In this document: one piece after another, positions 7,507-13,051 of the stretch
How the letters are laid out: the number at the start of each line of letters is the position of its first letter
Numbering within the stretch: position 1 is the first letter of the stretch
Origin: Lachnoclostridium phytofermentans
Lineage (GTDB): Bacteria > Bacillota > Clostridia > Lachnospirales > Lachnospiraceae
NCBI GenBank assembly: GCA_003526525.1
Contig: DPVV01000151.1
Coordinates: 1,480 to 14,530, forward strand
Length of the DNA: 13,051 nt
Direction: 5' to 3'
Translations under genes and position numbers: made by a program
Notes under the pieces: generated by a model
What the model saw: the letters and a program-made list of their open reading frames with translations, nothing else
Database searches by the model: none
What the model was told of the DNA's origin: nothing

Positions 7507-9708
7507 CTACTCAACCCTTACCGTCTGGTTCAGTCGAATATCTCTAGAAGAACTACCAACTTCAATGATAAACTCTCCACCCTCTAATACAAACTTCTTA
7601 CTCTTGGTACAATAATAAGTAAAAGCAGATGGTTTTAATTCCATCATCAGTTCTTTTTCCTCTCCAGGCTGTAAAAAGATTTTAGTAAAACCTTTTAATT
7701 CATGAGTTGGGCGTTTTACACTGCAAACTGGATCAGAAACATAAACTTGAATTGTTTCAGCTCCAGCTACTTTCCCTGTATTTCGAACACTAAAACTTAA
7801 GAATACACCTTTTCCTTTATTTACCCTTACGACTAAATCTTTATAAGTGAAATTTGTATAAGAAAGTCCATGACCAAAACAAAATTCTGGCGTGATATCT
7901 TCAGTATCATAGTATCGATATCCTACCATAATGCCTTCGTTATAATAAACACTTCCTTTTGTACCAAATTCCCCAAATTTATGTGCTGGGCAATCACTTA
8001 ATGTCTTTGGCATCGATTCAGGTAATTTACCAGAAGGATTTATAACTCCAAACAATACATCTGATAAGGCTTTACCACCTTGCATTCCATTATAATAGCT
8101 CCAAACGATTGCCTTAGCTTTACCTATGAATTTCTGCATAGAAACCGGTGATCCTGCAAAAACAACCAAGATTGTATTAGGATTCGCATCCAGTACTTCT
8201 TCGATTAGTTGTTCCTGAGCATAAGGTAATTCATAGCTTTTACGGTCACGACCTTCCATATCTTGATGATGATCCAATCCTACAACAAGAATAACATCCT
8301 CCGTTTCTCTTGCAAGTAAAACGGCTTCTTCCCGAAGACGTCTCTCTTCTTCCTTTCTTTTTTCTTTCCCTTCTTTTTCTAGCTCAAGCCAAACTTTTTT
8401 TCTCTTTGCCCTCTCCGCCATAACGTCAGTGCTTGTTTCTTGATATCCAATTATGTCAAAGACTTTTTGATATGATACATAGTAACCTGGGCGATAGGTA
8501 ACTTCCGTATTACCACCAAGTTCCATACGAATTCCTAATAAAGGTGAGATTTCATAAAGTGCTTTGACTTCTGCACTTCCACCACCAGCGGAATGCAAGA
8601 TATTCGCATTTTGCCCAATGACAGCTAATTTCTTAATATTTTTCTTTAAAGGTAATCTATTCTCTTCATTCTTTAATAATATAATAGATTCCCTCGCTAC
8701 CTTAAGTATCTCTTGTTGATGTGAAATCGTATTATAAGTGCCTGATTCTCTTTCTTCTGACTCTTCTCCAATCATCTTTAATCGAAGCATAAGTCGAAGA
8801 ATATTTCTAACTTTCTTATCTATCTCATCTTCTGAGATCTCTTTCCTCTTTACAGCTTCAAGAAGTGGGTTTGCCATCTTATATTCATCGAAATTAGATT
8901 TTACATCCATCTCAATATCGAGTGGTGAATTCGCTGCTGCCTTTGTATCATGAACACCACCCCAATCCGATATAATGGTTCCATCATATTCCCATTCTTC
9001 TCTTAAAATTGATTTGAGCAGATAAGTATTTTCACAACATTGAGCACCTCGGAACTTATTGTATGCTCCCATGATGGAATAACTTTCACCCTTCTTAATT
9101 GCAGCCTTAAAACCAGGCAGGTAAATTTCAAATAATGCCCTATCCTCTAAATCTGTATCCACTGCCAAACGGTCAGTCTCTTGATTATTTACAGCAAAAT
9201 GTTTTACACATGCTGCTACATCATTCTCTTGTATCCCCCTAATCATAGAACTTGCTAACTCTTCAATTAGATTTGGATCCTCGCTCATGTATTCAAAATT
9301 CCTACCACAGAGAGGGCTTCTTTTAATATTAATGCCTGGTGCTAAGATAACATCTTTCCCTCTTCCCCTCGCTTCGCTACCAAGAACCTGTCCTGAAGTA
9401 TACGCAAGTTCTTTGTTCCATGTAGCTGCTATTGCACTGTTGCTCGGAAGATAAGATACGTAATCGTCCGTTTTGCAAGCAAGAAACCACCTTTGATCTT
9501 CAAACTCTCTACGAACACCCATTGGGCCATCCGACATCTTCAACGAAGGAATACCAAGGCGTTCCACCCCACCACTACGAAAGATGCCATTTCCATGAAT
9601 TAATCCTACCTTTTCTTCTAAGGTCATCTGACTTAATAATTCTTCGATTACTGCTTCATTTACCTTCTTCAAAACATCACAATCCTTTTCTATTTTATTT
9701 GTTTGCAC
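7507..9708 (-). CDS. Glycoside hydrolase family 3 beta-glucosidase
   Basis: Retaining beta-glycosidase, most likely a cytoplasmic beta-glucosidase acting on cello- or xyloglucan-derived oligosaccharides; no signal peptide. Domains: GH3 (beta/alpha)8 domain to about residue 310 with KHFAVNNQETDR (169-180) and the nucleophile motif SDWGG (D248), the alpha/beta sandwich domain (about 340-600) with EGRDR (E485, candidate acid/base), GHGLSYT, then a fibronectin-III-like domain. A Lys/Glu/Arg-rich segment at 431-462 is an unusual insert just before the strand leading to E485. The start is uncertain: GTG at 9708 has no good Shine-Dalgarno; TTG at 9672 (residue 13) has AAAAGGA ten bases upstream and would still keep the whole family-conserved region. 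The neighbouring alpha-xylosidase suggests a shared xyloglucan role. Substrate is inferred; family is firm. Confidence 0.93.
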   Translation of the reverse strand: MQTNKIEKDCDVLKKVNEAVIEELLSQMTLEEKVGLIHGNGIFRSGGVERLGIPSLKMSDGPMGVRREFEDQRWFLACKTDDYVSYLPSNSAIAATWNKELAYTSGQVLGSEARGRGKDVILAPGINIKRSPLCGRNFEYMSEDPNLIEELASSMIRGIQENDVAACVKHFAVNNQETDRLAVDTDLEDRALFEIYLPGFKAAIKKGESYSIMGAYNKFRGAQCCENTYLLKSILREEWEYDGTIISDWGGVHDTKAAANSPLDIEMDVKSNFDEYKMANPLLEAVKRKEISEDEIDKKVRNILRLMLRLKMIGEESEERESGTYNTISHQQEILKVARESIILLKNEENRLPLKKNIKKLAVIGQNANILHSAGGGSAEVKALYEISPLLGIRMELGGNTEVTYRPGYYVSYQKVFDIIGYQETSTDVMAERAKRKKVWLELEKEGKEKRKEEERRLREEAVLLARETEDVILVVGLDHHQDMEGRDRKSYELPYAQEQLIEEVLDANPNTILVVFAGSPVSMQKFIGKAKAIVWSYYNGMQGGKALSDVLFGVINPSGKLPESMPKTLSDCPAHKFGEFGTKGSVYYNEGIMVGYRYYDTEDITPEFCFGHGLSYTNFTYKDLVVRVNKGKGVFLSFSVRNTGKVAGAETIQVYVSDPVCSVKRPTHELKGFTKIFLQPGEEKELMMELKPSAFTYYCTKSKKFVLEGGEFIIEVGSSSRDIRLNQTVRVE
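9683..9689 (-). promoter_or_regulatory. Possible ribosome binding site for an internal GH3 start
   Basis: AAAAGGA on the minus strand, ten bases before an in-frame TTG at 9672. Spacing is long, but no better site precedes the GTG at 9708. Confidence 0.3.
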
Positions 9709-9749
9709 TGTTTATTCTTACTTATACTCATTTGTGTTGTTTCTTTCAG

Positions 9750-9780
9750 ATTATATGAAATTTTTATCTTCTTAATTATA
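9750..9780 (-). promoter_or_regulatory. Candidate -10 boxes of the GH3 promoter
   Basis: Two TATAAT hexamers on the minus strand, at 9775-9780 and 9750-9755. Neither has a recognisable -35 box. For the first, the -35 position would fall at 9798-9803, inside the first unit of the 18-base array. Confidence 0.35.
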
Positions 9781-9789
9781 TTGTATTCC

Positions 9790-9997
9790 CTTATCTACAC
9801 GAACATCCTTATCTGCACGAATTCTCTTATCGATTCGATTTCCTTTATCTGCTTGATTTTCTTTATCTACACGATTTTCTTTATCTGCATGATTTTCTTA
9901 ATCTACACGATTTTCTTTATCTTCACGATTCTCTTTATCTTTATTTTTTCTTAATCTTCATTATTTTCTTTATCTTCATTATTTTCTTTATCTTCCC
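9790..9997. repeat. 18-base tandem array between the GH31 and GH3 genes
   Basis: About eleven and a half units, starting at 9790, 9808, 9826, 9844, 9862, 9880, 9898, 9916, 9934 (17 bases), 9951, 9969 and a partial at 9987. The consensus is near TTTATCTACACGATTTTC on the plus strand. Central units keep ACACGA or GCACGA; the units nearest the GH31 gene drift to TTCATTA. Read on the minus strand, a unit gives Glu-Asn-Arg-Val-Asp-Lys, but stops and the 17-base unit break the frame and there is no start. The plus strand is strongly pyrimidine-rich. With 10046-10075 it accounts for most of the 365-base gap. Confidence 0.85.
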
Positions 9998-10045
9998 TTG
10001 CACCACAACCTAGGTGATGTAAGGGCTTATCTTAATCATTATATA

Positions 10046-10075
10046 ATTTGTCGTAATATTATTTGTCGAAATATT
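10046..10075. repeat. 15-base direct repeat at the GH31 stop codon
   Basis: ATTTGTCGTAATATT (10046-10060) followed at once by ATTTGTCGAAATATT (10061-10075), one mismatch. The second copy overlaps the TAA stop of the alpha-xylosidase gene. No terminator is visible after this gene, so read-through into the GH3 gene is possible. Confidence 0.7.
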
Positions 10076-12416
10076 ATGAAAGTGTGACTGTAGCAACCAA
10101 AGATTCCTGCGCCAAAATAACCGTATCGTTTCCATCCACCTTAAACGAAACTCCTTCTGCACTATGAACAACATAATTCTTTAAGATAATGCTTACTGGT
10201 TCTTTCGATGAAAGATTTATCGTTATCTTACCATCACGCAAAACTGCACTCATTACAACTGCCCTATCTCCATTTTCCTGATAAACAGTAGTTGTTGCTT
10301 CTGCTCCCTCTTGAAGCTCATATATTTTTAACTCAAGATTCTTCGTATAATCATAAACTGCTCCTTGACCCTTCGGACCAGTAGCAATGATGCTACCTTG
10401 CTTTACATAGAGTGGTATGCTTAGGTAACTATGCTTTTCTTCATACCATTTTCCACCCTCTCTTACTTCACCGGTCAGATAATTGGTCCATTTCCCCTCA
10501 GGTAAGTAATAATGAGCCATACTATCCTCATTAAATATTGGAGCTACTAATAAACTGTCGCCTAAAAAATACTGCTTATCGAGGTAAGAGCAGTTTGGAT
10601 CTTTGGTATATTCCATCACCATACTCCTCATCATTGGAAAACCAGATTTTGAGGTTTCTACAGCATTACGATAAAGATATGGCATTAGAGAGCCCTTTAA
10701 CTCAGTAAAGAAGCGAACCACATCAACCGCCTCTTCATCGTACGCCCAAGGAACACGATACGAGGTACTGCCATGAAGTCTGGAATGAGTAGATAATAGA
10801 CCAAATGCTGCCCAGCGTTTGTAAACATCCGGAGTCGAAGTACTTTCAAATCCACCGATATCATGACTCCAATACCCAAAACCGGACATCGTTAAGGATA
10901 AGCCTCCACGTAGACTTTCTTCCATAGATTCATAATCAGACCAACAGTCACCACCCCAATGAACAGGAAATTTTTGTCCGCCTACGGTAGCTGATCTGGC
11001 AAATAAAATTGCTTCCTCTTTTCCTCTACAACTTGCCAGAACATCATACACTGCTTTATTGTATAGATAAGTATAGTAATTATGCATCTTCATCGGATCG
11101 GAACCATCGTAGTAAACAACATCGGTAGGGATTCTCTCACCAAAATCTGTTTTAAAGCAATCCACTCCCATATCGAGTAACACTTTCAGTTTCTCGCCAA
11201 ACCACTTGCATGCCGCTGGGTTTGTAAAGTCAACAATCGCCATACCAGGTTGCCACATATCCCATTGCCATACATCCCCGTTCTTTCTCTTTAGGAAATA
11301 GCCTCCTTTTACTCCTTCTTCAAAAAGAACCGATTCCTGACCAATGTAACTATTAATCCAAACACAAATCTTTAGTCCTTTTGCCTTTAATCTAGCTAAC
11401 ATATTCTTTGGATCTGGAAATACTCTGCTATCCCAGGTAAAGTCAGACCAACAAAAATCCTTCATCCAGAAACAGTCAAAATGAAATACTCCTAGGTGAA
11501 TTCCGCGTTCTAACATGCCATCTACAAAGCTATTTACCGTTTCTTCATCGTAATTTGTTGTAAAGGACGTCGATAACCACAGACCAAAAGTCCAAGGGGC
11601 AGGAAGTCCCGGTTTTCCAGTTAAGTCGGTATAGCGAGCTAATACCTGCTTCATATCCGGACCATTAATAATAAAGTAATCGAGGCATTCTCCAGGAACA
11701 GAAAAACCTACTTTTGCCACCATCTCAGAGCCAATTTCAAACGAAACCTTCTCCGGATGATTTACAAAGACACCATAGCCTTTGTTTGTTATGTAAAATG
11801 GAATATTCTTATAAGATTGTTCGGTAGAGGTACCGCCATCTTCATTCCAAATATCAAGAGACTGGCCATTTTTTACAAAAGGCGTAAATCTTTCGCCAAG
11901 TCCATATACGAGTTCACCTACAGAAAGCGTTAATTGCTCTCTCATGTAAGTATCCTCTTCACCGCCATCATCATACGCAAGCCCTTGCCAATCTGTCTTC
12001 ATATAGGCAAGATCACGCCACCCACTTGAGGTTAATTTTTCATTCCCACGATAATAGGTGAACGCTGCATTCGATTTTTGTACTTCCAAACGAAGACTTC
12101 CATTTCTAATTATTAAAATATCTTCTGTGTCCTCACACTCTAGTGTACAAGCCCCTGATAAGTCTAACTCAAACTCAGGGCTTCTCTTTCTTAGTCCCAT
12201 GTAGTGATAAGTCTTAACACGCAAAACTTCCGGTGCTGGTGCAGTAATAAATATCGTAAGATTTACACCACCTAAGGTATCACCGCGATGCTTAATCTGA
12301 TGTGTTGTGGTAAGTATTCTTACCTCGTTCTCTTTGATTTGATAATCGTAAACCTGCGCTGGTGAAAAACATTCTGTACCCTTCTTTTGTAACCAACATC
12401 CATTACTAAATTTCAT
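10074..12416 (-). CDS. yicI: GH31 alpha-xylosidase (YicI type)
   Basis: Retaining alpha-xylosidase that releases alpha-1,6-linked xylose from the non-reducing end of isoprimeverose and xyloglucan oligosaccharides; cytoplasmic, no signal peptide. It resembles E. coli YicI (772 residues) along its whole 780 residues: N-terminal beta-sandwich (1-240) with VYGLGERFTPFVKNGQ and DGGTSTEQSYKNIPFY, then the (beta/alpha)8 domain with FHFDCFWMKDF, WQWDMWQPG, KTDFGERIPTD (nucleophile D424, D416 in YicI) and HWGGDC (acid/base D490, D482 in YicI). HDIGGFE and SRLHGS are also kept, followed by C-terminal beta domains. The Cys-Phe-Trp motif after FHFD is the feature that marks xylosidases rather than alpha-glucosidases of GH31. 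GGAG at 12422-12425 lies five bases before the ATG. It is the upstream partner of the GH3 gene and probably regulated through its hairpin-rich leader. Confidence 0.95.
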   Translation of the reverse strand: MKFSNGCWLQKKGTECFSPAQVYDYQIKENEVRILTTTHQIKHRGDTLGGVNLTIFITAPAPEVLRVKTYHYMGLRKRSPEFELDLSGACTLECEDTEDILIIRNGSLRLEVQKSNAAFTYYRGNEKLTSSGWRDLAYMKTDWQGLAYDDGGEEDTYMREQLTLSVGELVYGLGERFTPFVKNGQSLDIWNEDGGTSTEQSYKNIPFYITNKGYGVFVNHPEKVSFEIGSEMVAKVGFSVPGECLDYFIINGPDMKQVLARYTDLTGKPGLPAPWTFGLWLSTSFTTNYDEETVNSFVDGMLERGIHLGVFHFDCFWMKDFCWSDFTWDSRVFPDPKNMLARLKAKGLKICVWINSYIGQESVLFEEGVKGGYFLKRKNGDVWQWDMWQPGMAIVDFTNPAACKWFGEKLKVLLDMGVDCFKTDFGERIPTDVVYYDGSDPMKMHNYYTYLYNKAVYDVLASCRGKEEAILFARSATVGGQKFPVHWGGDCWSDYESMEESLRGGLSLTMSGFGYWSHDIGGFESTSTPDVYKRWAAFGLLSTHSRLHGSTSYRVPWAYDEEAVDVVRFFTELKGSLMPYLYRNAVETSKSGFPMMRSMVMEYTKDPNCSYLDKQYFLGDSLLVAPIFNEDSMAHYYLPEGKWTNYLTGEVREGGKWYEEKHSYLSIPLYVKQGSIIATGPKGQGAVYDYTKNLELKIYELQEGAEATTTVYQENGDRAVVMSAVLRDGKITINLSSKEPVSIILKNYVVHSAEGVSFKVDGNDTVILAQESLVATVTLS

Positions 12417-12421
12417 AACAA

Positions 12422-12483
12422 CTCCAATCTGTGTGCTTTAGCACACGTCAAACTATATCTGTGTGAGACGCTTTTACTCACAC
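12422..12483 (-). promoter_or_regulatory. Leader hairpins and ribosome binding site of yicI
   Basis: Two inverted repeats precede the gene: GTGTGAG (12461-12467) / CTCACAC (12477-12483) with a nine-base loop, and GTGTGC (12431-12436) / GCACAC (12441-12446) with a four-base loop. The second sits five bases upstream of the GGAG (12422-12425). Both share the GTGTG/CACAC arm, as operator half-sites for one regulator would, but they could equally act as RNA hairpins limiting ribosome access. Confidence 0.55.
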
Positions 12484-12586
12484 TTGATAACATGCCTGTA
12501 GTAGTCTCCATTGTATACTGCCATGAATAAGAAATGTGAATGTTACCTCGATGCTAAAAACTCATTGTTTCACATCCATTACAAGT

Positions 12587-12595
12587 ATTATATCA
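12587..12595 (-). promoter_or_regulatory. Extended -10 promoter of yicI
   Basis: TGATATAAT on the minus strand: a perfect TATAAT (12587-12592) with the TGn extension (12593-12595). No clear -35 box, as is usual for extended -10 promoters. It implies a leader of about 165 bases. Confidence 0.6.
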
Positions 12596-12773
12596 TATCG
12601 TTAATAGGATAAAAATAAAGCTTTCTTTCTTCTTCGATGTATTATGTTATAATTCTTTAATACTAAAACGATGCCTTTCCATAACCTCCTTTGGTCCGCA
12701 GGAACATTCTAAAAATTTCGTTCCAACAAAAAAATAACTAAGAAAAAATCAATAAAAAAATAATATATTAAAA
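12596..12773. other. AT-rich intergenic stretch without a recognisable gene
   Basis: Poly-A and A/T-rich tracts dominate 12720-12773. The only notable signal is an orphan AAAGGAGG on the minus strand (12685-12692) two bases before ATG 12682, opening an 11-codon frame that stops at 12647. The spacing is too short for efficient use. It may be the 5' scar of a lost gene. Confidence 0.4.
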
Positions 12774-12917
12774 GGTAAGAAAATTGACTATAATGAATTT
12801 AGTATGATGATTGATTTTGTCCGTAGTTTTATAGATAAACATCATCACGGAAAAGAAGAAAAGCTTTTATTTAAAGAAATGCAGACTCATCTTGGAAAAG
12901 TAGCATATTTGATGTAA
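12774..12917 (+). pseudogene. Fragment of a bacterial hemerythrin (HHE) protein
   Basis: The plus strand reads GKKIDYNEFSMMIDFVRSF, then IDKHHHGKEEKLLFKEMQTH and LGKVAYLM, ending in TAA at 12915-12917. This resembles the middle of clostridial hemerythrin-like proteins, which carry an acidic Asp-Tyr-x-x-Phe helix, then a Lys-(His)-His-Gly-Lys-Glu-Glu segment holding di-iron ligands, then a Leu-Gly-Lys-Val stretch. The likeness starts upstream of the only ATG (12804), in a frame that has no start codon back to the stop at 12753. The first helix with its His ligand and the last helix with its His/Asp ligands are missing, so it cannot form the oxygen-binding di-iron site. I judge it a decayed internal fragment; a tiny 37-codon gene from 12804 is the less likely alternative. 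Confidence 0.65.
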
Positions 12918-12953
12918 AGTTCCACAGCTTTCAATTGTTATTCGAGTGGGTAC

Positions 12954-13051
12954 ATGAAATACCCCCTGATTATTAATCAGGACCAGGTTTTTGTCCATAC
13001 CCCTTTAATCCAAGGTATTGAAAGAAGTCAAGAAGCGGAGGACTTCCCTAA
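12954..13051 (+). CDS. Unrecognised ORF beginning, runs off the right edge
   Basis: ATG 12954 opens a frame of 32 full codons with no stop before the window ends: MKYPLIINQDQVFVHTPLIQ, then GIERSQEAEDFP. The upstream GAG/GGG is a poor ribosome binding site. The opening Met-Lys-Tyr-Pro with alternating hydrophobic residues faintly recalls the first strands of HicB-like antitoxins, but there is too little to assign it. It follows the hemerythrin fragment in the same frame after a stop, and its end contains the 20-base repeat shared with 2500-2519. A 7-base stem (12965-12971 / 12975-12981) lies inside it, which fits poorly with a highly translated gene. It may be another gene scar. Confidence 0.3.
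   Translation, partial: MKYPLIINQDQVFVHTPLIQGIERSQEAEDFP
13030..13049 (+). repeat. 20-base inverted repeat, right copy
   Basis: Identical to the minus strand at 2500-2519. In the ORF from 12954 it encodes Glu-Ala-Glu-Asp-Phe-Pro, the same residues and frame as in the left remnant. The window ends two bases later, so the true length of the similarity on the outer side cannot be seen. Confidence 0.75.

Noticed and set aside
9432..9758. Plus-strand frame of 108 codons opposite the GH3 start
   Set aside because: Mostly antisense to conserved GH3 sequence, with no ribosome binding site or recognisable domain.
9703..9954. Plus-strand frame of 83 codons giving a hydrophobic hexapeptide-repeat protein (FIYTIF units)
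   Set aside because: It is the translation of the pyrimidine-rich 18-base array, starts at a TTG without a ribosome binding site and ends where the repeat loses one base.
9790..9997. CRISPR array
   Set aside because: Units are contiguous 18-base tandem copies without unique spacers, and no cas genes are present; the Cas4-like domain of the DinG-type helicase is a general PD-(D/E)XK nuclease, not evidence of CRISPR.
12461..12483. Catabolite-response (cre) site suggested by AAAAGCG in the yicI leader hairpin loop
   Set aside because: The distance from the CG centre to the expected TG and CA ends is off on both strands; the palindrome is a better description.
12647..12692. Short minus-strand gene after the perfect AAAGGAGG (11 codons)
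   Set aside because: Only two bases separate the site from the ATG and the peptide is tiny with no promoter; recorded as part of the intergenic stretch.

Overview
The window looks like a chromosomal segment of a low-GC Firmicute, most likely a clostridium of the Lachnospiraceae type that lives on plant polysaccharide. The pointers are the AT-rich sequence with A/T-ending codons, Shine-Dalgarno sites of the GGAG/GAGG kind, sigma-A promoters close to consensus, a DUF1292 protein, a Cas4-like nuclease/DinG-type helicase fusion of a kind I associate with Clostridia, and an intracellular alpha-xylosidase next to a GH3 beta-glucosidase. The species assignment is inference; no rRNA or tRNA gene is present.

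Layout. (1) 1-2441, minus: a DNA repair helicase whose last codons lie beyond the left edge. (2) 2442-2754: a divergent promoter region, with a short coding-like remnant in the helicase leader. (3) 2755-3096, plus: a small acidic DUF1292 protein, followed by a bidirectional terminator and a nested stem-loop element. (4) 3251-5251, minus: a UvrD/PcrA-like helicase. (5) 5252-5741: a long intergenic region with the helicase promoter, a 143-base imperfect-hairpin element, the gltX terminator and a 19-base tandem repeat. (6) 5742-7214, minus: gltX, glutamyl-tRNA synthetase, with a near-perfect sigma-A promoter. (7) 7507-9708, minus: a GH3 beta-glucosidase with its own terminator. (8) 9709-10073: an 18-base tandem array directly upstream of the GH3 gene. 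(9) 10074-12416, minus: yicI, a GH31 alpha-xylosidase with a hairpin-rich leader. (10) 12417-13051: AT-rich DNA, a decayed hemerythrin gene fragment and the beginning of an unrecognised plus-strand ORF.

How the genes work together. The two glycosidases have no export signals and carry complementary activities expected for cytoplasmic breakdown of xyloglucan oligosaccharides: YicI removes terminal alpha-1,6-xylose and the GH3 enzyme removes the beta-linked glucose it exposes. The two helicases may both serve DNA repair but face the same way with separate promoters, so they are not an operon. gltX is an independent housekeeping unit.

Most of the window is ordinary. I did not find a convincing new multi-gene system. 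The points worth a second look are mostly non-coding: the 18-base array at the GH3 promoter, the hairpin/MITE-like elements at 3167-3236 and 5377-5519, a 20-base inverted repeat near both ends of the window that is read in the same frame in both places, a repeat-expanded insert in the nuclease domain of the first helicase, and the hemerythrin relic.
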